Of a DNA stretch of 64,000 bases, positions 1-8,501 are shown piece by piece (the stretch's first letter is position 1; each line of letters opens with the position of its first letter). Source of the DNA: Bacteriovoracaceae bacterium (GTDB lineage: Bacteria > Bdellovibrionota > Bacteriovoracia > Bacteriovoracales > Bacteriovoracaceae). The position numbers and the translations under genes were made by a program. Below the pieces are notes generated by a model. The model was not told the DNA's origin, made no database searches, and saw nothing but the letters and a program-made list of their open reading frames with translations. The DNA lies in the NCBI GenBank assembly GCA_003245675.1, contig QKCN01000124.1, positions 1 through 64,000 of the forward strand, read 5' to 3'.

Positions 1-11
1 AATAAAAAGTT

Positions 12-785
12 ATGCAAGAGTTTCAGGGAATCGTCACTGACTTTTGGATTGAAGAGAGGAATGCCTTCTTGCTTTTGGGAGATCATAAGATCTCTCTTTT
101 GCCTTATGTGGGACAAAATTTTTCAATTGATATTTTAGATGAAACCATGTGCTTGCATTGTCATAAAATGGGAGAAGAGCTAACAAGGGGAGAGTGTCCT
201 CATTGTGTAAAACGACTTGCTCACAATGATCTTTGTTATGTCGTGCCTTCTTTATGTCATTTTGCAAGAGGAAGTTGTCGTGAGCCTCAATGGAGCCAAC
301 ACATTTGTTTCCAAGAGCATATTCTTTATCTTTCTCAGACTTCAGATTTAAAAGTGGGAATCACTCGGCGCACGCGTTTTAAAGAACGTTTATTAGAGCA
401 AGGAGCATGGCAAGGCTTGAGTTTGGGGGTATTCCCGACACGTATGGCCGCAGGCAAGGTTGAAAAAAAGTTGTCCGAATTTATCAAGGATAAAACAGCT
501 TGGAAGAAGATGCTAACGGAACAGGATGTCGCATTAATTGATCTGGTCTCGGAGAAAGAAAAATTAACATCTTTTTTAGGGAAGGACTGTCAAGAGCACC
601 ATGAACACTATACTTTTAATTATCCCCGTTTAGAGTTGGAAAAAACCAGTATGATAAAGTTGGAAATCGGCTTAGGAATATCTTCTCGCTTGTTGGGAGC
701 GCGTGGACATTATATCATTCTGAGTGATGGTTTTATTCACTCGGGAAAACTTTTAGGTAGAAAAATTAATTTGAAAATAAACTGA
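12..785 (+). CDS. DUF2797-like zinc-ribbon protein
   Basis: The 257-residue product has two CxxC pairs (C47/C50 and C62/C65) spaced like a zinc ribbon. A segment around residues 110-140 (YLSQTSDLKVGITRRTRF) resembles the GIY-YIG-like core seen in DUF2797 proteins. An in-frame TAA at 3-5 fixes the start inside the window. No signal peptide or membrane segment is visible, so it is probably cytoplasmic. It lies 7 bases upstream of the aminopeptidase N gene on the same strand and is probably co-transcribed with it. The family has no established function that I can name. A nucleic-acid role is suggested only by the zinc-ribbon and GIY-YIG-like parts. Confidence 0.75.
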   Translation: MQEFQGIVTDFWIEERNAFLLLGDHKISLLPYVGQNFSIDILDETMCLHCHKMGEELTRGECPHCVKRLAHNDLCYVVPSLCHFARGSCREPQWSQHICFQEHILYLSQTSDLKVGITRRTRFKERLLEQGAWQGLSLGVFPTRMAAGKVEKKLSEFIKDKTAWKKMLTEQDVALIDLVSEKEKLTSFLGKDCQEHHEHYTFNYPRLELEKTSMIKLEIGLGISSRLLGARGHYIILSDGFIHSGKLLGRKINLKIN

Positions 786-792
786 GGTTTCT

Positions 793-3700
793 ATGAAAAA
801 TGAGAGTACAAGTCAAAATCCTATTATTTATTTAAAAGACTATAAGCCGTCAGGATATAAGGTAGAAAGCATCGAGCTTGCCTTTGATCTTCATGAAGAA
901 GAATGTATTGTCGTTAACCGAATGCAAATTATTCGCACAGGAGGTCCCAAAGAGAAACTCGTTTTAAAAGGAGAAGAACAAAAACTTCTTGAAATTGAAC
1001 TCAATGGTCAGATCTTGGCAAAAAAAGATTATACTCTTACTGAAAAAGAACTTATCTTGCATGAAAGTTTTGAACGCGGAGAATTGGTCATTGAGACGAG
1101 TATTCGTCCGCAAGACAATAAAGCGTTAGAAGGGCTTTATAAGTCGGGGAATATGTATTGTACTCAAAATGAACCCGAAGGTTTTAGACGAATTACTTAT
1201 TTTTTAGATCGTCCTGATATTATGACCAAATATCGCACGCGAATTAGTGCAGATAAAAAGAAATATCCCGTTTTATTGTCTAATGGAAATAAAGTTGATG
1301 AAGGAGAATTGGATCAAGGACGTCATTTTGTCGTTTGGGAAGATCCTTTTGCTAAGCCATCTTATTTATTTGCGCTTGTTGCCGGCGATCTTCACTGTCA
1401 TCAAGATTATTATACTAGTATGAGTGGACGCAAAATATCATTGCAGATTTTTGTGGAAAAGCACAATGCTGATAAATGTGAACACGCGGCAGAGTCTTTG
1501 AAAAAATCCATGAAATGGGATGAAGACACTTATGGATTAGAATATGATCTTGATATTTACATGATTGTGGCCGCTGATGCTTTTAATATGGGGGCCATGG
1601 AAAATAAAGGTCTTAATATTTTTAATTCTGCGTGTGTATTGGCCAATGCTCAAACGGCAACCGATTTTGATTACGAGCGCATTGAAGCGATTGTAGGGCA
1701 TGAGTATTTTCACAATTGGACGGGAAATCGAGTGACCTGTCGAGACTGGTTTCAGTTGACACTCAAAGAAGGGCTTACCGTTTTTCGCGATCAAAATTTT
1801 ACTGCCGATCAAACTTCTCATGGAGTAAAGCGTATTAACGATGTGTGGGCCTTGCGGCAAGGGCAATTCCCTGAAGATGCTGGTCCTAATGCTCATCCCA
1901 TCAGACCTGAGTCCTACATTGAAATCAATAATTTCTATACGGCAACAGTCTACAATAAAGGTGCCGAAATTATCCGTATGGTTGAAACGTTTATTGGAAA
2001 AGATGATTTTCGTAAAGGAATAGACAAATATTTTGAACTATTTGATGGGCAGGCTGTTACGACGGAAGATTTTCTTTATGCAATGGAATTAGCATCGGGT
2101 TTTGAGTTTTCGCAATTTAAGCGCTGGTATTCACAAGCGGGAACGCCGATTGTGAAAGTTGAAGAATTTTATGATGCCGAAAAGAAAGAATATAAAGTTG
2201 TGATTCATCAAAGCTGTGCGCCAACGCCTGGACAAGAGGAAAAACTTCCTTTTCACTTTCCTTTGCGTTTTGGTCTTTTGACTGTCAAAGGTCGGCCCAT
2301 TGAATTGCAGCATTTTCCCAAGGGCGTTCTCCATAAAGATATTTTTAATATTCAAAAGGAGACAGAAGAATTTACTTTTACGGGGATCGAGGAGTGGCCT
2401 ATTCTCTCTATTAATCGTCATTTTTCTGCTCCGGTGAAATTAGCTCATCACTTAAGCAGTAAGGCATTGCGTACTTTAATAAAATACGATCAGGATCTAT
2501 TCAACCGTTGGGAAGCCGCTCAAAAATTTTATCAAAACATCATTATTGATCTCTGGGAAAAACATCGGGAAGGGCGGGCGCTAGAACTCGATGCAGAACT
2601 CAGCGATATTTTTAGAATGTTTATTCGTTTGGGTATTGAAGATAAAAATGCCGATTTGCGATTTATCGCAATGATTTTGCGTTTCCCTGCGGAGAGTTTC
2701 TTGAATGATTTACTTAACGTTTGTGATTTCGAAGGGATTCATTTGGTGCGCGACTATCTGATTAAGGAAATTGGAAGATCGCTGTTTGCAGATTGGTCTG
2801 CCCTGTATCATCGCCTTCATGTTGAAGGAGAGTATCAGCGCGATGCTTTGAGTATTGGGCAAAGAGAATTAAAACAGATCGCTTTGTCTTATCTTTTAGC
2901 TTCGGAGAAAGAAGAGGCTTTAGGTCTTGCAGGTAAGCAGTTCTTTAGCGCGAATAATATGACTGATGAGTTTATGGTATTGCAGCAAGTTTGTTCGCAA
3001 GTCCCTAAGTCTTTGGATGCAGAAAAAGGTTTGCGCGAGAGAGTATTGGAGAGCTTTTTTAATAAATGGAAACACGACCCTCTTATTGTTGATAAATGGA
3101 TTGTTGCCCAAGCTGTTTCTTCTATTGATATGGATCTAAAGCGAATTACTGATATTGAAAACTTGGATGTTTTTGATATCAAAAATCCCAATAAAGTTCG
3201 CTCTTTGGTTAGAACTTTTTTTAGTATGAATCTTGTGCAATTCAATGCGCGTGATGGATCTGGGTATCAATGGGTGGCCAATAAAATTATCGAGCTAGAT
3301 AAATTTAATCCCCAAATGGCCGCGAGTATGGCCCTTGCCTTTAATCGCATTGCCAAATTGGATGGTGATTTGCAAGAAAAAATGGTGGAAGAGCTTCGTC
3401 GGATTTTGCGTGTCGATAAATTGTCTCCCAATACTTATGAAATTGTTTCTAAGACTTTGAAGCAAGTTGAAGACAATATAATGTTGCCTCATCGCAGAAG
3501 TCTAAATCCTTTGGTTTATCCCAAATTTCAATTATTGCTCATTGGAATCAATCTCATTTTACTTTTGATCTTTGTTGTAGCGTTATATTTTGTCATTGGA
3601 AAAGCTTTTCAAGAAATGGTTTCTGTGGGGGAGGCTGCTCAAATTCCGCCAGAGCATATTTACTACCAGTTTCTCGATTTGCAGCAACAGAAGATTTGGC

Positions 3701-3921
3701 ATTATGTTCTAATCGCGGCTTCTTTTATTTTCTTTTTTGGTGGGCTTATGACTCTTTTCGTGTCTCATCGTATTGTGGGACCAATGATTCGCCTAAAGCG
3801 TTTTTTCTTGGACATTGAGCAAAAGGGAAGCTTTTATCCTTTAAAATTCAGGAAATACGACTTTTTTAGCGACATACCTGAGATTATTAATCGGGCATTG
3901 AGGGGGCTTAGAAGAAAGTAA
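793..3921 (+). CDS. pepN: Aminopeptidase N with extra C-terminal membrane/HAMP-like module
   Basis: M1-family zinc aminopeptidase that removes N-terminal residues from peptides. Substrate-binding GAMENKG is at residues 267-273, the zinc motif HEYFH at 303-307, and the downstream zinc-ligand Glu lies in the KEGLTVFRD segment. The PepN body, including its alpha-helical C-terminal domain, ends near residue 896, about the usual length of E. coli-type PepN. The 1042-residue product then continues with about 146 extra residues. These hold two predicted membrane helices (about 914-935 and 970-990) and a HAMP-like tail starting at HRIVGPMIRL (about 992) and ending in a DIPEIINRAL segment. This would tether the normally cytosolic enzyme to the inner membrane. 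A GAGG ribosome site precedes the ATG. The peptidase call is firm; the meaning of the fusion is inferred. Confidence 0.95.
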   Translation: MKNESTSQNPIIYLKDYKPSGYKVESIELAFDLHEEECIVVNRMQIIRTGGPKEKLVLKGEEQKLLEIELNGQILAKKDYTLTEKELILHESFERGELVIETSIRPQDNKALEGLYKSGNMYCTQNEPEGFRRITYFLDRPDIMTKYRTRISADKKKYPVLLSNGNKVDEGELDQGRHFVVWEDPFAKPSYLFALVAGDLHCHQDYYTSMSGRKISLQIFVEKHNADKCEHAAESLKKSMKWDEDTYGLEYDLDIYMIVAADAFNMGAMENKGLNIFNSACVLANAQTATDFDYERIEAIVGHEYFHNWTGNRVTCRDWFQLTLKEGLTVFRDQNFTADQTSHGVKRINDVWALRQGQFPEDAGPNAHPIRPESYIEINNFYTATVYNKGAEIIRMVETFIGKDDFRKGIDKYFELFDGQAVTTEDFLYAMELASGFEFSQFKRWYSQAGTPIVKVEEFYDAEKKEYKVVIHQSCAPTPGQEEKLPFHFPLRFGLLTVKGRPIELQHFPKGVLHKDIFNIQKETEEFTFTGIEEWPILSINRHFSAPVKLAHHLSSKALRTLIKYDQDLFNRWEAAQKFYQNIIIDLWEKHREGRALELDAELSDIFRMFIRLGIEDKNADLRFIAMILRFPAESFLNDLLNVCDFEGIHLVRDYLIKEIGRSLFADWSALYHRLHVEGEYQRDALSIGQRELKQIALSYLLASEKEEALGLAGKQFFSANNMTDEFMVLQQVCSQVPKSLDAEKGLRERVLESFFNKWKHDPLIVDKWIVAQAVSSIDMDLKRITDIENLDVFDIKNPNKVRSLVRTFFSMNLVQFNARDGSGYQWVANKIIELDKFNPQMAASMALAFNRIAKLDGDLQEKMVEELRRILRVDKLSPNTYEIVSKTLKQVEDNIMLPHRRSLNPLVYPKFQLLLIGINLILLLIFVVALYFVIGKAFQEMVSVGEAAQIPPEHIYYQFLDLQQQKIWHYVLIAASFIFFFGGLMTLFVSHRIVGPMIRLKRFFLDIEQKGSFYPLKFRKYDFFSDIPEIINRALRGLRRK

Positions 3922-4003
3922 TTGTCATAGCAGAGAACTCGCTAATTTTTTTCTAATGGGAGATACTTGTTCCGAGAAAGAGTTTGGAATAAGGAGATTC
4001 CGT

Positions 4004-5401
4004 ATGATGAAAAGGATTTTGTTGCTCGCTGTTGGCAGTTTACTTTCACTAACTGCTTTTGCTAAGGCACCTATTGTTGAAAAAGAATTTTACGTCTTTG
4101 ATTCTTCCAAAGAACATTTGAAAAAGATTCAGGCTATCGAAGCATTGACTGTTGATCATGTTTCTTCACGCGGTTATGAAGTCTATGGACCTAATGGCAC
4201 AGAAGAGTTCTTGAACAATTTAAATGCTAAATATCTTAGGGTTAATGCATTTCGCTACAGTAAGGCCCTCGATGATCGTGCATCTACTGGTTATCCCGAT
4301 TTTGAAGATTATACTCAAATCCTTAAAGATTATGCGCATCAGTATCCTGAAATCACGAAGCTTTATAGTGTTGGGAAGAGTAATGAAGGGCGTGAGCTTT
4401 GGGTCTTGAAAATTTCAGACAATGCGGCAGTCGATGAGAAAGAGCCTGAGTTTAAATACATTTCAACAATGCATGGTGATGAGGTGACAGGTCGTGAAAT
4501 GCTTTATTGGATGATCGGCGATATTTTAAAAAACTATGGAAAAGATAAGCGCATAACTGATCTTGTTAATAATACAGAGCTTTTTATCATGCCTTCTATG
4601 AACCCTGATGGAACAACTCGCCGTCGTCGCGGTAATGCAAAAAATCAAGATTTGAATCGTAGTTTTCCTGATTTTACAACCCCAGATAATTCCAATAATC
4701 CTGCAGGACGCCCTGTTGAAACTCAAGCAATTATGCAATGGCAAAAAGCTCGCCATTTTGCTCTTTCTGCCAACTTTCATGGCGGAGCGGAGGTCATTAA
4801 TTATCCTTGGGATACAGCTCGTGAAAGACATCCTCTTGACGGATTGGTACATGATCTTTCTGTTGAGTATGCTGCTCCAATTTCCTCTATGGCAAATTCA
4901 TCGGAGTTTCATCAAGGTGTAACCAATGGCTATGATTGGTATACCATCAATGGTTCCATGCAAGATTGGAGTTACTATTGGCATGGAGATCTGCAGATTA
5001 CGGTAGAGGTTTCTAATCAGAAGTGGCCATCTTTTACAGCAGCTCAAAATTACTATAAAGAGCATGGAGAATCTTTGATTCGTTTTGCGGAAAGAGTTCA
5101 CCAAGGCGCGGGTTTCTATTTGGAACAAGCTGGTTTAAGTGGACGTGTCGCGGTTTATGAAATCAGCAAACAACTTAACTCTTATCGCAAGGGAATTAAA
5201 AATCTTGCATGGCGTACTGCTGATAATTCTTTAGGACGTTTTGGCTTTGACGATTCTGAATTTTATAAAGTATTACCCGAAGGAGAATATCTTTTTGATA
5301 TCGAATTGAATGATGGAACGAAAAAGAGTTTGCACCTGCAAGTTAATGATCCTCTAAGAGGGGTTCCCGAAAATGGAAATGTAAAAAAGGTTATTTTATA
5401 A
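4004..5401 (+). CDS. Secreted M14 zinc carboxypeptidase
   Basis: Exported metallocarboxypeptidase that trims C-terminal residues from proteins. The start is placed at 4004 because AAGGAG (3991-3996) stands 7 bases before it and the protein then begins with a clean signal peptide (MMKRILLLAVGSLLSLTAFA); the longer reading frame from 3956 would bury the signal. The M14 zinc and catalytic residues are visible: H157-x-x-E160 (MHGDE), an NRS-type DLNRSF segment, H259 in FHGG, and catalytic E335 in TVEVSNQKWP. The last 85 residues or so look like the transthyretin-like beta domain found after the catalytic domain in carboxypeptidase D/M-type enzymes. It probably acts in the periplasm or outside the cell. 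A strong terminator follows. Confidence 0.92.
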   Translation: MMKRILLLAVGSLLSLTAFAKAPIVEKEFYVFDSSKEHLKKIQAIEALTVDHVSSRGYEVYGPNGTEEFLNNLNAKYLRVNAFRYSKALDDRASTGYPDFEDYTQILKDYAHQYPEITKLYSVGKSNEGRELWVLKISDNAAVDEKEPEFKYISTMHGDEVTGREMLYWMIGDILKNYGKDKRITDLVNNTELFIMPSMNPDGTTRRRRGNAKNQDLNRSFPDFTTPDNSNNPAGRPVETQAIMQWQKARHFALSANFHGGAEVINYPWDTARERHPLDGLVHDLSVEYAAPISSMANSSEFHQGVTNGYDWYTINGSMQDWSYYWHGDLQITVEVSNQKWPSFTAAQNYYKEHGESLIRFAERVHQGAGFYLEQAGLSGRVAVYEISKQLNSYRKGIKNLAWRTADNSLGRFGFDDSEFYKVLPEGEYLFDIELNDGTKKSLHLQVNDPLRGVPENGNVKKVIL

Positions 5402-5405
5402 GATG

Positions 5406-5432
5406 AAAGGCCCTCTTCTGAGGGCCTTTTTT
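5406..5432 (+). terminator. Rho-independent terminator
   Basis: A perfect 9-bp stem (AAAGGCCCT at 5406-5414, AGGGCCTTT at 5421-5429) with a 6-base loop runs into T residues to 5432. It sits 4 bases after the carboxypeptidase stop codon and abuts the stop codon of the convergent gene, so it probably ends transcription from the plus strand and may work weakly in the other direction. Confidence 0.9.
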
Positions 5433-6405
5433 ATTCACCTGTTAGCTGATAGATAATGCCGCCTGTTGCGCTTCCCACGATAATAATGCCACCAGCAATT
5501 GCACAGATTTTATTTTTAAATTTTCCGCAGCTAATCACAATCATTGCCGAGTTTTTTTCCATAATTTTTTCAAGAGCAACACCTGCTCTTAGATCAGCTT
5601 TGATTTGTTGTAGGCGTATTTTGGTGAGCATAATTGTTTCTTCAGGTATTTCATTTGTTCGCAAAATAGAAACGAGTTTTTCTTCATCAAATTGCAATAT
5701 TTCTTTTTTGACACTGTTGAGAACAACTCCCTTGGTATCAGGACGAAATTGTACAAGGGACTGGCGACTCATCCACATTGGAGTTCCTGCTTGTAGAGAA
5801 ATATCATTGTCGATGAGAATTAATTTGCCGGATTCATTAATCATCCAGTTGCCAGAATGGCGATCTTTGTGAGCAATGATGGTATCAAAAAGAGCAATTT
5901 TTTGAATTTCTTCTTTGGAGGCTTTTGCCAGAAGATCAGGTCTTTCGCGTCCAGTATAGAAGTCCTTGACGAATTCCATGAAGGTTCCCTCTTGCTTACT
6001 CTGGCTGACCCCAATGGTGCTATAGGGAACATTATCCATTCCAAGAGCTTGTGCTAGTTCATATACGGCCTTATCGCGCTTAAGTCTGCCATTGGATTCA
6101 AGAATGCGTTTTGCGGTAAAAAAATTGTAATCGATAAAAGCATCTTTAAAGCTTTTTCCACCGGGCTTGAAAATGGCGATGATTTCATCGTTTTCCCCCA
6201 ATACCTTATAAATGGGGAATGTACTTTTTTTAGTGGTGAAGGGCTCAAGCTTAAGAGGGAGTTTAAAGTTATCGTGAACAAGTCCTTCAAGAGGACCTTT
6301 AAACTCATTTGCCTGCGCAAGCGACAGCAGTTGATCAGTGCATGTTTCTAAAGCTTGAGCAGAATAAATAATTGAAAAAGCAACTAAGCTCGCCAATAAC
6401 TTCAT
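5431..6405 (-). CDS. Exported PI3/4-kinase-like protein
   Basis: 324 residues. The N-terminus is a signal peptide (about residues 1-18). The core follows the PI3/PI4-kinase-like fold seen in bacterial HipA/PI4K-type families: IFKP with a candidate ATP-binding K80, the helix RDKAVYELAQALGMDNVP (110-127), a catalytic-loop motif HKDRHSGNW (179-187, D181 and N186), and a metal-binding LILIDND (D199). The C-terminus has a hydrophobic segment (about 297-318) that may anchor it in a membrane. The kinase resemblance is clear from motif order and spacing. What it phosphorylates and whether it is active are unknown. Kinases of this fold are normally cytoplasmic, so an exported one suggests an effector or envelope role (inference). 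It converges on the upstream carboxypeptidase gene. Confidence 0.72.
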   Translation of the reverse strand: MKLLASLVAFSIIYSAQALETCTDQLLSLAQANEFKGPLEGLVHDNFKLPLKLEPFTTKKSTFPIYKVLGENDEIIAIFKPGGKSFKDAFIDYNFFTAKRILESNGRLKRDKAVYELAQALGMDNVPYSTIGVSQSKQEGTFMEFVKDFYTGRERPDLLAKASKEEIQKIALFDTIIAHKDRHSGNWMINESGKLILIDNDISLQAGTPMWMSRQSLVQFRPDTKGVVLNSVKKEILQFDEEKLVSILRTNEIPEETIMLTKIRLQQIKADLRAGVALEKIMEKNSAMIVISCGKFKNKICAIAGGIIIVGSATGGIIYQLTGE

Positions 6406-6435
6406 GGAGTTCTTTTCGGATATTAGGGCAGAAAC

Positions 6436-7485
6436 TTAATCCTTGTCCTTTTTCAGCTCTGCTCTAATTTGAGTCGACGAAAGGTGGCGGAAAGAATGAT
6501 CGCCTAGAACGATGATATTAAGTTGTGGGGCTTTTGTTTGAACTTCGGTAATTTTGTTTTTTAGACTCTCAGAGTCTAAGTGGCGAGGGGCAATATAGAG
6601 AGAATCAAGGATATTTAGCAATTTATCAACTTCAATCCAGCTAAAAATATTCTTAAAAGAATCATCACCCATAAGCAGTGAACATTTTGTATGAGGTAAA
6701 AGTTCTTTCGTTTCTTTAAGCCAATAGTAAGTGGGATTGCCTTCTTCTTTTCCAATAAAGCCTGGATAATGCCAGATCTGGGGGTAATTGAGTAATTGGA
6801 TTTGAATATTCTTATAATGCTCCCAAGAACACCTTAATAGTAATTCTTCGTCATTTTTCTTTTGGGGATTATTATCTGGAAGGATGATGAGCTTACTGTT
6901 TTTCCCTTTAACTTCTTCCAAACAGAGTTTAATACAGGCCATATGGCCATCATGCCAAGGATTAAAGGTTCCACCGTAGAAAATGACTTCTTCGTAATTA
7001 TCGAGTTTATATCCAAAACCTGTTTGTTTAATCAGTTCTAGGTTTTGAGTGGGCAATCCTTGATAAAAAAGAGAAAGGGCTTCACAAATAATGGCCCCAT
7101 GATCAAAAGCTAATTCCGGAATTTCCTGAAGCTTTACCCATTGAGCCGCTCTTGCATCATCTCCAGCTTGAATTTGGCATCGCTCAGGGAGCCAGATCAA
7201 AAAAGGGTAGGTTACAGTATGACCGCGTGGATCTCGTCCCTTTTTTTGTCTAATAGATAAAGGAAAAATATGAGAATCTTGTTCATTAATCTGTAGATGA
7301 GTTTCTTCAGCGAGCTCTCTTACAAAAGCCGCTTGAGGAGCTTCTCCTTCATCAATAAAACCTCCAGGAAGGGCCCAGAGGTGCTTATAAGGCGGATGTC
7401 CTCTTTGAATAAGTAGGATTGAAAAATCAGAGGAACTAGGAAGACCTGCAAAAACAACTGCATCAGCAGTTTGAGCGTGCTTCAT
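6436..7485 (-). CDS. Nudix hydrolase fused to NadD-type adenylyltransferase
   Basis: Two enzymes in one 349-residue chain. Residues 1-145 are a Nudix hydrolase of the ADP-ribose pyrophosphatase type. Its Nudix box runs G42-L64 with E48, R56, E57, E60 and E61 in place, but the usual late glycine is H63. Residues 165-349 are a nicotinate/nicotinamide-nucleotide adenylyltransferase with GGTFNPWHDGH (171-181) and SSTQIR (336-341). The likely role is NAD synthesis from the mononucleotide coupled to recycling or policing of ADP-ribose-type compounds. AAGGA stands 7 bases before the ATG. It follows the endonuclease I gene by 14 bases, so the two are probably one transcript. Known NadM-Nudix fusions have the domains in the opposite order. 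Confidence 0.88.
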   Translation of the reverse strand: MKHAQTADAVVFAGLPSSSDFSILLIQRGHPPYKHLWALPGGFIDEGEAPQAAFVRELAEETHLQINEQDSHIFPLSIRQKKGRDPRGHTVTYPFLIWLPERCQIQAGDDARAAQWVKLQEIPELAFDHGAIICEALSLFYQGLPTQNLELIKQTGFGYKLDNYEEVIFYGGTFNPWHDGHMACIKLCLEEVKGKNSKLIILPDNNPQKKNDEELLLRCSWEHYKNIQIQLLNYPQIWHYPGFIGKEEGNPTYYWLKETKELLPHTKCSLLMGDDSFKNIFSWIEVDKLLNILDSLYIAPRHLDSESLKNKITEVQTKAPQLNIIVLGDHSFRHLSSTQIRAELKKDKD

Positions 7486-7499
7486 TTTCTTATCCTTAA

Positions 7500-8390
7500 C
7501 TAAAAATCAGAAATGGTATCAACCAATTCTGGAAAATCAACAAAGGGATTTCTATTTTTCTGATACTTAAAGATTAGATCATTGATACGAGTCTCTTGCT
7601 CATCCACAGGATCTTCTTTGTGCCAAAGGCGGAAGAAGTGCTCTTGAATGGGATCAATAGAAATATTGTAGCGAATAGAGAAGTAGAACATTGCTCTTGC
7701 AACATTGCCTTTGTGATCTGCTGGGGGTTCAAAATATGTTGCACTTGAAGCCGCTTTAAATTGAATAGGACGTCCTAGCAAGCTATCATCGCAATTTTGA
7801 GGAGGCTCACCATTGCCATTGATTTCGGCAAATGGGTAATTTCCGCGATCACTGTTGGCCCTTGAATCAGCTGGAAAGAGGTGATGCAAATCAGTTTTTT
7901 GAGTTCCCGATGGAAAGTTGCTGCTGAATTTGCTTTGCGGCCAAGTATGTTCTGCATTAACCATTGCTGAATTTGGAATTGTTCCTTTTTTATAAAAATA
8001 CTCGTGCTTGCAGTAAACATCGATCACTGAGTTCGTATCTGCATTGACTTCAGTATTAAAGAGTTCGTTGAACATAATTTTACGAGCATCATAGTAGCTT
8101 AATGATTTTTGATTGTAGCAATTGTAGTCTTCATCCGAGCAAATTGCTCCAATTTCATCGTATTGCCCTTTTTTGGCAAGGTGTTTGCTATTTAAAATGT
8201 AATGAAGAAGTCTTTTAGTGTACTCATTGGGGTCTTGGCGATAATATGTGAGGTAACCCTTCTTTGCCATTTGTTGAGCGCTGGCATAAAAATCTTCCCC
8301 GTAGTAAGCAAGATGATTATTTTTCTTGAGGGGAGTTGCAAATGCAGCAGTAGTAAAGAGTAGTGTGAGAAAAAAGAGTGATTTAGACAT
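7500..8390 (-). CDS. Secreted endonuclease I family nuclease
   Basis: 296 residues with a signal peptide (about 1-18) and the endonuclease I (EndA/Dns, PF04231) core: AEHTWPQSKF (E147, H148), KTDLHHLFPADSRANSDRGN (165-184), and a C-terminal helical part. Enzymes of this family cut DNA non-specifically in the periplasm or medium using a divalent metal. It has several cysteines that could form disulfides after export. In a predatory or scavenging bacterium such a nuclease would break down foreign DNA (inference). It is the first gene of a likely two-gene minus-strand transcript with the Nudix-NadD fusion, and is divergent from nth. Confidence 0.92.
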   Translation of the reverse strand: MSKSLFFLTLLFTTAAFATPLKKNNHLAYYGEDFYASAQQMAKKGYLTYYRQDPNEYTKRLLHYILNSKHLAKKGQYDEIGAICSDEDYNCYNQKSLSYYDARKIMFNELFNTEVNADTNSVIDVYCKHEYFYKKGTIPNSAMVNAEHTWPQSKFSSNFPSGTQKTDLHHLFPADSRANSDRGNYPFAEINGNGEPPQNCDDSLLGRPIQFKAASSATYFEPPADHKGNVARAMFYFSIRYNISIDPIQEHFFRLWHKEDPVDEQETRINDLIFKYQKNRNPFVDFPELVDTISDF

Positions 8391-8501
8391 ACGTACAAGC
8401 CTTTTTTAAAGTTGCTAACACCTTAACGAAAATTAACGCCTTAGTCAGAATATTAGGCCAACAAAATCTTACGGCCTTTCGCAAAAAAGTGAGCGTTTTC
8501 A

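Noticed and set aside
3956-4003. Upstream start for the zinc carboxypeptidase
   Set aside because: The extra 16 residues hide the signal peptide, and a good ribosome site stands before the ATG at 4004.
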